Shown one piece after another: positions 55,389 through 63,466 of a stretch of 64,000 bases of DNA. Made by a program: the position numbers and the translations under genes. The DNA comes from Brevirhabdus sp. (GTDB lineage: Bacteria; Pseudomonadota; Alphaproteobacteria; Rhodobacterales; Rhodobacteraceae). Below the pieces are notes generated by a model. It did no database searches. It was not told the origin of the DNA and worked only from the letters and a program-made list of their open reading frames with translations. Each line of letters opens with the position of its first letter. Positions within the stretch are counted from its first letter, which is position 1. The stretch lies in contig JAGXFH010000052.1 of assembly GCA_024637315.1 (NCBI GenBank), forward strand, positions 124,001-188,000, read 5' to 3'.

Positions 55389-57233
55389 CTATTTTTGCAG
55401 GACGTAGCCGCCCGGTGCGGCGCAGAGCGGCGGATAGGCCGAATTGCCCATCGGCGGCGGCGCGACCGGGTCGCCGCTGCGGCTGTCCAGCCAGCCGCCC
55501 CATTCAGGCCACCACGAGCCCTCTTCCAGCGCTGCCCGCTCGAGCCATGTGTCGGGGTCGGCATAGGTTTCGCCGTGGCGGGTTTGCCTGATGCGGTAGT
55601 GGCGGCGCGGGTGGCCGGGTTCGGATACGATGCCGGCATTGTGGCCGCCGCTGGTCAGAACGAACGTCACATCGCAATCCGTCAGGATGTGCACCTTGTA
55701 GGCGGACCGCCAGGGCGCCACATGATCGGTTTCGGTGCCGACGGCAAAAATCGGCGCGTCGATGTCGGTCAGGGCGACCGGGCGGTTGCCCGCCTCGAAC
55801 TTGCCGGTGGCCAACTGGTTTTCCAGGAACAGCTTGCGCAGGTATTCCGAATGCATCCTGTAGGGCATGCGGGTGGCGTCGGCATTCCAGGCCATCAGGT
55901 CGATCATCGGCGCCCGGTCGCCCATCAGGTAATCGTGCAGGATCTTCGACCAGATCAGGTCGTTCGAGCGCAGGATCCGGAATGCCCCCGCCATCTGCGC
56001 CGAGTCGAGGTAGCCCTTGGCCCACATCATGTCCTCGAGAAAGGCGACCTCGCTTTCATTGATGAACAGCAGCAGTTCGCCGGCCTCGGTAAAGTCCGCC
56101 TGTGCCGCCAGAAGCGAGATCGAGGCGATCCGGTCATCGCCGTCGCGGGCCATCGCGGCGGCGGCGATCTGCAGCAGGGTGCCGCCAAGGCAGTAGCCCG
56201 TCGCATGGATCCGGTCCGACCCGGTGATCGACTGGACCGCGTCCAGCGCCTGCATCACGCCGAGTTTGCGATATTCTTCCATTCCCATGTCGCGATCGCT
56301 GCTGTCGGGATTTCTCCATGACACCATGAACACGGTGTAACCCTGCGCGGTCAGCCAGCGCACCAGCGAATTCTGCGCGCTGAGGTCGAGAATATAGTAT
56401 TTCATGATCCAGGCGGGGACGATCAGGATCGGTTCCGGGCGGACCTTGTCGGTGGTCGGCGCGTACTGGATCAGCTCCATCAGGCGGTTGCGATGGACCA
56501 CCTGTCCTTCGGCGGTGGCGACATTATCGCCCACCCGGAACGCCTCGGTCCCCGCGGGCGGACGATTGGCCACCAGCCGCTGCCAGTCGTCGATGAAGGT
56601 CTGGAACCCGCGCACCAGATTGGCGCCGCCTTCGCTCACGGTGCGCTCGGCCAGTTCGGGATTGGTCGCGAGGTGGTTCGATGGCGCGAAGACATCCAGA
56701 TATTGCCGGGCGGCGAACGAGACCGCGTGTTCATGCTGCGGGGTGACGCCGCTGATGCCCGTGGTCGCATTGTGCCACCATTGCTGGGTCAGCAGGAAGT
56801 TCTGGTAGATCAGGTTGTAGGGCGGCTTTTGCCAGGCGTCGCCGCGAAACCTCTTGTCCTGAACCAGCGGCTCGATGCAGGGTTCCGGCGATCCGTCCTG
56901 CGTGAGGGCGCAGCGCATCGCATATTGCCAAAGCCGCGATTGCTTGCGCCAGGCCTTTTCCAGCAGATGCATCTGCTTGCCCGGAGAGACGGCGAGGTGC
57001 GCCGCCCAGTCAGCCCAGGCCACCGCAAGCGCGGCCGGGGACAGACCGAAACTCAGGCGCGCCATCGCCGCATGCGCCGTCCGGTCGACCAGTTCGGCAA
57101 GCTGGCCGGCGGCGTCGGCATCGAAATCATCGTAGGCCGCTGCCGGCGGCGCTGCCGGTTTTTCGACCGGACGCAGAGGCGTCACGGTGTCGGGTTTCTT
57201 GGCGGTGCCGGTTTTCGATTTGCGGGCCATCAT
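55389..57233 (-). CDS. phaC: Class I poly(3-hydroxyalkanoate) synthase
   Basis: 614 residues. The PhaC N-terminal domain spans about 85-260 (WWHNATTGISGVTPQHEHAVSF), then PAWIMKYYILDLSAQNSLVRWL and the lipase-like box GYCLGG with nucleophile Cys348; a late histidine lies in TSGGHNAGIVSEPGHP. It polymerises hydroxyacyl-CoA into storage granules. It is the third gene of an operon after the SQR-like and DUF5368 genes, not in a phaZ/phaP/phaR cluster, so it is probably a second-type PhaC. A second ATG directly follows the first. Confidence 0.93.
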   Translation of the reverse strand: MMARKSKTGTAKKPDTVTPLRPVEKPAAPPAAAYDDFDADAAGQLAELVDRTAHAAMARLSFGLSPAALAVAWADWAAHLAVSPGKQMHLLEKAWRKQSRLWQYAMRCALTQDGSPEPCIEPLVQDKRFRGDAWQKPPYNLIYQNFLLTQQWWHNATTGISGVTPQHEHAVSFAARQYLDVFAPSNHLATNPELAERTVSEGGANLVRGFQTFIDDWQRLVANRPPAGTEAFRVGDNVATAEGQVVHRNRLMELIQYAPTTDKVRPEPILIVPAWIMKYYILDLSAQNSLVRWLTAQGYTVFMVSWRNPDSSDRDMGMEEYRKLGVMQALDAVQSITGSDRIHATGYCLGGTLLQIAAAAMARDGDDRIASISLLAAQADFTEAGELLLFINESEVAFLEDMMWAKGYLDSAQMAGAFRILRSNDLIWSKILHDYLMGDRAPMIDLMAWNADATRMPYRMHSEYLRKLFLENQLATGKFEAGNRPVALTDIDAPIFAVGTETDHVAPWRSAYKVHILTDCDVTFVLTSGGHNAGIVSEPGHPRRHYRIRQTRHGETYADPDTWLERAALEEGSWWPEWGGWLDSRSGDPVAPPPMGNSAYPPLCAAPGGYVLQK

Positions 57234-57245
57234 TCCCTCTGGTGA

Positions 57246-57623
57246 CTATCGTTTCAGCTGTGGGCCGCCACGGGGCGGTTGTTTGCCGGTGATCAGCGAC
57301 TGAACGGTATAGACCAGAATAGCCATTCCCACGGCGCCCGCCAGTGCTACGGCCAGAAGAACGATCACGTCGATCGGCCCGCCCATGTCGCCTAGCCCCG
57401 AATCGGTCACCGCCAGCACGAACAGAATCGCGGCCACCGCCCCGACCGGCATCGAGATCTGCGCCAGAAGAAACTTGTGCCAGCTGACCGCGCGGTCGCG
57501 GATCAGCACCCAGAGATAGGCGATCGTGATCAGGGCCGCGGCCGCCACCATCGCCCAGAAGAGCGTGCGGCCGAAGATTTCCTCGAATACGGCGATGAGG
57601 GTGCCGAAGGTCAGGTCTTTCAT
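57246..57623 (-). CDS. DUF5368 membrane protein
   Basis: 125 residues with three or four hydrophobic segments (about 22-42, 56-72 and 85-108). The start FGTLIAVFEEIFGRTLFWAM matches the DUF5368 family as I recall it. Function unknown. It lies 12 bases after the SQR-like gene and 12 bases before phaC, so it is certainly co-transcribed with them. Confidence 0.8.
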   Translation of the reverse strand: MKDLTFGTLIAVFEEIFGRTLFWAMVAAAALITIAYLWVLIRDRAVSWHKFLLAQISMPVGAVAAILFVLAVTDSGLGDMGGPIDVIVLLAVALAGAVGMAILVYTVQSLITGKQPPRGGPQLKR

Positions 57624-57635
57624 CTCTTGGTCTCC

Positions 57636-58940
57636 TCAGGCCCGGCCGCGCAGCATGGCGTTGTAGGTCGCCTTGAGCGCGACTTCCTTCATCAGCCAGC
57701 TTATCCACAACTCCTCCAGCGGGGCGATGATGCCGGGGAAGGACGGGGTCAGGTCATTGTTGTAGTCGAATTCGATCAGCATGGCGCGGCCGATGCGGGT
57801 GATCAGCGGGCAGGACGTGTAGCCGGTGTAGACCTCGGTTCCCGCGCGGCCCTCGATGGCGGCGACCAGGTGATCCTCGACCACCGGCACCTGCCACTTG
57901 ACGCTGGCGGCGGTCTTGCCCTTGGGCACGCCCGCCACGTCGCCCAGGGCGAAAATGTCGGGGTAGCGGCGGTGCCGCAGGGTCTGCTGGTCGACCTCTG
58001 CCCAGCCCTGATCGGTCCACTTGTCGGCCCAGCTGAGACCGGACTGGCGGACGAATTCCGGGGCCCGCTGCGGCGGGATCACATGGAGATAGTCGTATTC
58101 GATCTGCCGGTCCCCGGTCGGTGTCGCGAAGGTCGCGCGTTTCGCGTCGGCGTCGACTGCCTTCAGGACGTGGCTGTAGACCGGCGTGATGCCGCGATCG
58201 CCAAACAGCATCCGCACCTTTTCGGACACGATCGGCACGCCGAACAGGCTGTCGTTGTTCGATGCGTAGATCATGTTCATGCGGCCGACATTTCCGGCCC
58301 GGCGGGCGATGTCGTCGATCAGAAACGTGTGTTTCAGCGGCGCGCCGGCGCATTTCATCTCGGTCGCCGGGCGGGTGAAAAGGCCGGTCCCGCCGGTTTC
58401 GACGAATTGCGCCGCCGCCTGCCAGGTCTTTGCCGCATGGTCCGGACCGGCATAGAGCGCGCCGATGCCCTTCTGCCCGACAAGATCGAGCGAGAAGCCT
58501 TCGATCGCATCGTGATCCAGCACCAGCCCCGGCGCGATGATCAGGAAATCGTAGGCGAAGGTCTGTCCGCCGGTGGTCGAAACGGTCCTGCTTTCGGGAT
58601 CGACGGCCGCCGCGTCCTCGGCGACCAGGCTGACACCGGCCGGCAGCCACTCGGCGGTTTGGGTCAGCACGTAATCGGCGGGCTTGAGGCCGGTTGCGAC
58701 CAGCGACAGGCCGGGCTGGTAGATGTGGTTCTGGCGCCGGTCGAGGATGGTGATCTGCGCCCCGTCAATCCGACGCACGAGGCGATTGGCGATTGCCGTG
58801 CCCGCCGCGCCGGCGCCGATGATGACGATCCTGGCCCTGCTGCTGACAACGGTCTGTGCCTGACCGGAGCGGGGAAGAATGCTTGCCCCGATACCGCCCG
58901 CCGCGGCCATCGCAAGGAGTTGTCTTCGATTGATGTTCAT
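57636..58940 (-). CDS. Sulfide:quinone oxidoreductase-like FAD protein with Tat signal
   Basis: 434 residues. A Tat signal (NRRQLLAMAAAGGIGAS) precedes the FAD loop IVIIGAGAAGTAIANRL; further SQR/FCSD features are NHIYQPGLSLVATGL, the Cys197 region EMKCAGAPLKHTFL, FALGDVAGVPKGKTAASV and Cys377 in GYTSCPLITRIG. Only two of the three cysteines of classical SQRs are seen. It may oxidise sulfide, or a related sulfur species, at the periplasmic face. It heads the operon with DUF5368 and phaC. Confidence 0.85.
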   Translation of the reverse strand: MNINRRQLLAMAAAGGIGASILPRSGQAQTVVSSRARIVIIGAGAAGTAIANRLVRRIDGAQITILDRRQNHIYQPGLSLVATGLKPADYVLTQTAEWLPAGVSLVAEDAAAVDPESRTVSTTGGQTFAYDFLIIAPGLVLDHDAIEGFSLDLVGQKGIGALYAGPDHAAKTWQAAAQFVETGGTGLFTRPATEMKCAGAPLKHTFLIDDIARRAGNVGRMNMIYASNNDSLFGVPIVSEKVRMLFGDRGITPVYSHVLKAVDADAKRATFATPTGDRQIEYDYLHVIPPQRAPEFVRQSGLSWADKWTDQGWAEVDQQTLRHRRYPDIFALGDVAGVPKGKTAASVKWQVPVVEDHLVAAIEGRAGTEVYTGYTSCPLITRIGRAMLIEFDYNNDLTPSFPGIIAPLEELWISWLMKEVALKATYNAMLRGRA

Positions 58941-59013
58941 CTTCCGCCACGCCTCTGCCAGCCACCACCTTGTGGCTACAAGATAGGTGTTTCATCGCCT
59001 GCGGGCTGTGACA

Positions 59014-59027
59014 TTATCACCGATCAA
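59014..59027. promoter_or_regulatory. Degenerate FNR-like box upstream of the SQR-like operon
   Basis: On the minus strand TTGAT-CGGT-GATAA has one perfect FNR half-site and one poor one. It lies 74 bases before the SQR-like ATG. I count it only as a possible site. Confidence 0.3.
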
Positions 59028-59114
59028 CTGCGACCCTTTGCCATCCGGGATGCGGGCGTGTAACCCGTTCATGTCGCGGACCGGTCTGCGGCTGGCGCCA
59101 CGCACGGGCGACGG

Positions 59115-59128
59115 GTTTGATTTCAGTC
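59115..59128 (+). promoter_or_regulatory. FNR/FixK-type box upstream of the acyl-CoA ligase/GNAT gene
   Basis: TTGAT-TTCA-GTCAA matches the FNR/FixK consensus TTGAY-N4-RTCAA at every defined position. It is 122 bases before the ligase/GNAT ATG in the 310-base divergent spacer 58941-59250, which holds no gene. A low-oxygen or redox signal probably acts here. Confidence 0.7.
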
Positions 59129-59250
59129 AATGTGAATGCCGCCCGTGCCGTCCAGAGTGCCGCTGGACGGAACGCCGGCAACGACAGCCGCGACGGCAAG
59201 GCCGTAGCCGTCCGGCTGAACGGACGCGGTCTTGGAAAGGACAGAACTTC

Positions 59251-61932
59251 ATGGGGAAAGCGCCGCTCGACCAGCTTTTCAATCCGACCTCCATCGCTGT
59301 TTTCGGGGCCAGTGCGTCTGGCGGCGGCGTTGGGTCGCGGGTGTTCGCCAATCTGCTGAAGGGCGGTTTCGAGGGGCCGATCATTCCGATCAACCCCAGG
59401 CACCGGACGGTCAGTGGCAAGACCTGCTACGCGTCGATCGAGGATGTGGAGCAGGAGATCGACCTTGCGGTGATCGCGACGCCCGCGGCGACGGTGCCCG
59501 AGATCATCCGGCAATGCGGCGAGGCCGGGACCCGGCATGCGATCGTCCTGTCCGCCGGTTTCGGAGAGGCGGGCGCCGATGGAAAGGCCTTGGGCGAAGA
59601 GCTGCTGGAAGACGCGCGGCGCTACGACGTCCGGCTGCTCGGTCCGAACTGCGTCGGGCTGGTGCGGCCCTGGCTGGGGATGAACGCCACGTTCCTGAAG
59701 TCCGATACGCCAAAGGGACGACTGGCGCTGATCTCGCAGTCCGGCGCGCTCTGTTCGGCGATCTCGGACTGGGCCGGTCCGAACCATCTTGGCTTCTCGG
59801 CGATCGTGTCACTTGGCAATTCCGCCGATCTCGGGTTCGGCGACATCATCGAGTTTCTGGCGAGCGATCCCAAGACCGACGCGATCCTGCTTTACGTCGA
59901 AGGCGTCAATTCGGCGCGGTCGTTCATCAGCGCGCTGCGGGCCGCGTCGCGGATCAAGCCGGTGATCGTGCTGAAATCCGGACGCCATGCCAAAAGCTCT
60001 GAAGCCGCCCGCACCCATACCGGCGCGCTGCTTGGATCGGACGCGGTGTTCGACGCGGCGCTGGAACGCGGTGGCGCGGTGCGCGCCCAGACGTTCGGAC
60101 AGCTGTTCGCCGCGGCCGAGATGCTTTCGACGAACCGGCGCAGCAAGGGCAAACGGCTGGGGATCATCACCAATGGCGGCGGCGCGGGGGTTCTGGCGGC
60201 CGACCGCGCAGGCGATCTGGACATCGACCTTGCCGCGCCGTCGGAAAAGACGACCAGGGCGCTGGACAAGGTGCTTTCGCCGTACTGGTCGAAGGCCAAC
60301 CCGATCGATATCCTCGGCGATGCCACGCCCGACCAGTACCGCGCCGCGGTGTCGGCCTGCCTGGCGGACGAGAATTTCGACGGCGTTCTGGTGATGCTGA
60401 CGCCGCAGGCGATGACCGAGGCGACGGACGCGGCGAAGGCGGTGATAGAAGCCGGCGCGAAAGAGGCGCGAAAGCCGGTGCTGGCATGCTGGATGGGCGA
60501 AAGCTCGGTCGCGCGGGCCCGCGAGCTGCTCAGCGGCGAAGGCATTCCGGACTTCACCACCCCGGAACGCGCGGTCGAGGCGTTTTCCTATCTTGCCCAG
60601 CACCACCGCAACCGCCGGCTGGCACTGGAGACGCCCGGACCGCTGTCCGAGTTCGAGCCGCCGGATGTGGACGGTGCGCGGATGATCATCGATGCGGCCC
60701 TGGCCGACGGGCGCAGCATGTTGTCGGACATCGAATCGAAAGCGGTTATGCGCAGTTTCCGGATACCGATGAACATGGCGCTGGAGGCTGACAGCGCGGC
60801 AAAGGCCCTTGTCGCGGCGGAAACCGTCGGGTTCCCGGTCGCGATGAAGATCAACTCTCCGCAGATCACCCACAAATCCGATGTCGGCGGCGTGCGCATC
60901 GACATCATGAATGCCGCCGACGCGAAACTGGCCTACCGCGATATCGTCGAGTCCGCCAAGGCGGCCCGCCCCGAGGCCACGATCGCGGGCGTGACGGTCG
61001 AGCGGATGGCAGACGTGCGCGATGCCCGCGAATTGCTGGTCGGGGTGAGCCGCGATCCGGTCTTCGGACCCAGCATCGTTTTCGGCGCCGGCGGCACGAT
61101 GGTCGAGATCCTGCGCGACAGTTCGGTGTCGCTGCCGCCGCTGAATGCGGTTCTGGCCGGCCGGCTGATCAACCGGACCCGCGTGTCGCATCTGCTGGAG
61201 GCGTTCCGCGACCGCGCCGCCGTTGACCGCGAGGCGGTGATCGGTGTGCTCTTGCGGGTTTCGGACCTGGTCTGCGCATTGCCGGCGGTGCAGGAGCTGG
61301 ATATCAACCCGCTGCTGGCCGGGCCGGATGGCGTGATGGCGGTCGATGCCCGGATCCGCGTGGCCCGCCCGGATGCCCGACGCGGCCCGCATGATCACAT
61401 GGCGATCGCCCCCTATCCCCGGCACCTCGAACAGCGGGGCCACCTGTCGGACGGCACGCCGCTGACGATCCGGCCGATCCGCGCGGAAGATGCCGAAAGC
61501 GAACAGGCCTTCGTGCGCGATCTGTCGCCCGAGGCGAAGAAATTCCGCTTCATGGGGGCGATCAACGAATTGTCGCCCGAGATGCTGGCCCGGTTTACCC
61601 AGATCGACTATGCCCGCGAAATGGCGCTGATCGCGCTGACCGGGGAAAATGGCAAACAGCGGCAGCAGGGGGTTGCGCGGTATTACATCAACCCCGACCA
61701 GAAAAGCTGCGAATTCGCGATCGTGGTTTCGGACAAGTTGCAGGGTCAGGGCATCGGCACCCGGCTGATGAAAGCGCTGATGGACGCCGCCCGCGGTCAC
61801 GGGCTTGCGGTCATCGAGGGCGCCGTCATGGCGAGCAACAAGGAGATGCTTCATCTGATGAAAGATCTTGGATTCTCGGCCCGCCCCTCGCCCGATGACA
61901 AGGATGTCATTCAGGTGGAGCGGCGGCTTTGA
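59251..61932 (+). CDS. ADP-forming acyl-CoA ligase-type protein fused to a GNAT domain (Pat-like)
   Basis: 893 residues: a CoA-binding domain (IAVFGASASGGGVGSRVF), succinyl-CoA-ligase-like domains with THTGALLGSD (His256), an ATP-grasp domain with SPQITHKSDVGGVRIDI, and a GNAT domain from about 730 (LTIRPIRAEDAES; LQGQGIGTRLMKALMDA). This is the layout of the protein acetyltransferase Pat/YfiQ, which acetylates lysines of acetyl-CoA synthetase. Both histidines typical of active ADP-forming acyl-CoA synthetases are kept, so ligase activity is possible too. The deacetylase gene follows 31 bases later. Confidence 0.9.
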   Translation: MGKAPLDQLFNPTSIAVFGASASGGGVGSRVFANLLKGGFEGPIIPINPRHRTVSGKTCYASIEDVEQEIDLAVIATPAATVPEIIRQCGEAGTRHAIVLSAGFGEAGADGKALGEELLEDARRYDVRLLGPNCVGLVRPWLGMNATFLKSDTPKGRLALISQSGALCSAISDWAGPNHLGFSAIVSLGNSADLGFGDIIEFLASDPKTDAILLYVEGVNSARSFISALRAASRIKPVIVLKSGRHAKSSEAARTHTGALLGSDAVFDAALERGGAVRAQTFGQLFAAAEMLSTNRRSKGKRLGIITNGGGAGVLAADRAGDLDIDLAAPSEKTTRALDKVLSPYWSKANPIDILGDATPDQYRAAVSACLADENFDGVLVMLTPQAMTEATDAAKAVIEAGAKEARKPVLACWMGESSVARARELLSGEGIPDFTTPERAVEAFSYLAQHHRNRRLALETPGPLSEFEPPDVDGARMIIDAALADGRSMLSDIESKAVMRSFRIPMNMALEADSAAKALVAAETVGFPVAMKINSPQITHKSDVGGVRIDIMNAADAKLAYRDIVESAKAARPEATIAGVTVERMADVRDARELLVGVSRDPVFGPSIVFGAGGTMVEILRDSSVSLPPLNAVLAGRLINRTRVSHLLEAFRDRAAVDREAVIGVLLRVSDLVCALPAVQELDINPLLAGPDGVMAVDARIRVARPDARRGPHDHMAIAPYPRHLEQRGHLSDGTPLTIRPIRAEDAESEQAFVRDLSPEAKKFRFMGAINELSPEMLARFTQIDYAREMALIALTGENGKQRQQGVARYYINPDQKSCEFAIVVSDKLQGQGIGTRLMKALMDAARGHGLAVIEGAVMASNKEMLHLMKDLGFSARPSPDDKDVIQVERRL

Positions 61933-61963
61933 GCGGCGCCCGGCTTGCGGATCGGAGGCCGAC

Positions 61964-62881
61964 ATGCTTGCGATGATCTCTCATCCCGACTGCCTCGACC
62001 ATGATCCTGGTCCCTGGCATCCCGATACCGCGGCGCGGCTGAATGCGATCAACGATCAAGTCATCCGCTCGGGTCTGGAATTCGTGATCCGGCACTATGA
62101 TGCGCCGCTGGCGACGCGGGCGCAGCTGGAACGGGTGCATGATCCGGCCTATGTCCAGCGGGTGTTCGACATGGCGCCTGCCGAGGGTTCGGTAGAGATC
62201 GACGGCGACACGGTGATGTCGGCGGGAACGCTGAACGCGGCGTTGCGTGCGGCCGGGGCGGGGGTCATGGGCGTCGACCTGATCATGAAGCAGGAAGCCT
62301 GCCCGGTCTTTTGCGCGATCCGTCCGCCCGGACATCATGCCGAGCACGACAAGGCGATGGGTTTCTGCCTGTTCGACAATATCGCCGTGGCCGCCGCTCA
62401 TGCGCTGCAGGAACACGGCCTGAGCCGGGTCGCCATCGTCGATTTCGACGTGCATCATGGCAATGGAACCGAGGACATCTTTCGGAACGAACCGCGGGTT
62501 CTGTTCTGTTCCAGTTTTCAGCACCCGTTCTATCCGTTCACCGGGCACGAGGCGAGGACCGCCAACCTGATCGGCGTGCCACTGGCCGCCGATACCGGCA
62601 GCGCCGCCTACCGCAAGGCTGTCGCCGAGCACTGGTTCCCGGCGCTGGAGGCGTTTCAACCGGAATTCCTGTTCATCTCTGCGGGGTTCGACGCGCATGT
62701 CCTTGACGACATGTCGAACCTCAACCTGACCGAGGCCGATTTTGCCTGGCTGACCAGCGAATTGATGGCGATCGCCAGGACCCATTGCCAGGGCCGGATC
62801 CTGTCGATGCTGGAAGGCGGCTATGATCCGGGCGCGCTTGCGCGCAGCGTGGTCAGCCATCTGAAGGCGCTGCTGGACTGA
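61964..62881 (+). CDS. Class II histone-deacetylase-like hydrolase
   Basis: 305 residues of the HDAC/AcuC/acetylpolyamine amidohydrolase family. The catalytic pair His124-His125 is in RPPGHHAEHDKAMGFCLF; zinc ligands are Asp162 and His164 in DFDVHHGNG and Asp243 in SAGFDAH; the glycine loop is MLEGGYD. It removes acetyl groups from lysine or polyamines. Following the GNAT-fusion gene by 31 bases, it is the natural eraser for that enzyme. CGGAGG precedes ATG 61964. Confidence 0.92.
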   Translation: MLAMISHPDCLDHDPGPWHPDTAARLNAINDQVIRSGLEFVIRHYDAPLATRAQLERVHDPAYVQRVFDMAPAEGSVEIDGDTVMSAGTLNAALRAAGAGVMGVDLIMKQEACPVFCAIRPPGHHAEHDKAMGFCLFDNIAVAAAHALQEHGLSRVAIVDFDVHHGNGTEDIFRNEPRVLFCSSFQHPFYPFTGHEARTANLIGVPLAADTGSAAYRKAVAEHWFPALEAFQPEFLFISAGFDAHVLDDMSNLNLTEADFAWLTSELMAIARTHCQGRILSMLEGGYDPGALARSVVSHLKALLD

Positions 62882-62939
62882 CACTGACAGCGCCGCCGCC
62901 AGTCGCGATCGGCAACCGCCGGGCGGCGCGTCGAGGCCC

Positions 62940-63317
62940 CTACTTTCGCTGGCGGTAGGCGAGAATGCGCAGCAGGGCCGCCAGCAGCGTATTGGACAGA
63001 TCAGGACCCTTGGCGTGGCCGATGAATTCATCCTCGTCGCGCGCCTCGTTGGACCGCAGGCTGCACCGCCAGTGACCGTTGGGTTCGAACGCGCGGCCCT
63101 TCAGGCGGATCGACCAGCCGGGGGCGGCCTCGTCGACCAGGTGAATGACCGCGTCAGTCGATAGCAGGTCGGAGGCCCGCACGGTTTCCTGCTTGCCGGC
63201 ATCGCGCAGGAACGTGCCGATCACGACGACCGCGGTATCGGCGAGATCCTGATCGAGCGTTGTCGCCGCTTCGATCTTGTCGGCCAGTTCTTCCAGCTGA
63301 TGCGATGTCATACCCAT
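62940..63317 (-). CDS. Conserved protein of unknown function, divergent from ppsA
   Basis: About 125 residues, no signal or membrane segment. Visible stretches are HQLEELADKIEAATTLDQDL (helical), VVVIGTFLRDAG and the beta-rich WSIRLKGRAFEPNGHWRCSLR, ending in NTLLAALLRILAYRQRK. I do not recognise the family. AAAGGA lies seven bases before ATG 63317; ATGs at 63323 and 63311 are alternatives. It shares the FNR-box spacer with ppsA. Confidence 0.6.
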   Translation of the reverse strand: MGMTSHQLEELADKIEAATTLDQDLADTAVVVIGTFLRDAGKQETVRASDLLSTDAVIHLVDEAAPGWSIRLKGRAFEPNGHWRCSLRSNEARDEDEFIGHAKGPDLSNTLLAALLRILAYRQRK

Positions 63318-63394
63318 TTCCATATCCTTTCGGCACCATGGTCCCGTTGCCGACCTTGCCAATGACTGGATAGTGGGCGCGGCGGCGCCGGTCA

Positions 63395-63408
63395 TTGATG
63401 CAGATCAA
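63395..63408. promoter_or_regulatory. FNR-type box between the unknown gene and ppsA
   Basis: TTGAT-GCAG-ATCAA is a perfect FNR consensus palindrome. It ends 58 bases before the ppsA ATG, a suitable position for activation, and 78 bases from the divergent gene. Confidence 0.75.
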
Positions 63409-63466
63409 CGCGTCGGCGCCGCGCATCGCTCAAGCTTCCTGTCGAACCCTCGCGCAGGAGATGGAT

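Noticed and set aside
59809-61965. 718-residue open frame on the minus strand
   Set aside because: It lies antisense to the acyl-CoA ligase/GNAT gene, whose domains are unmistakable; the frame has no motif or start site.
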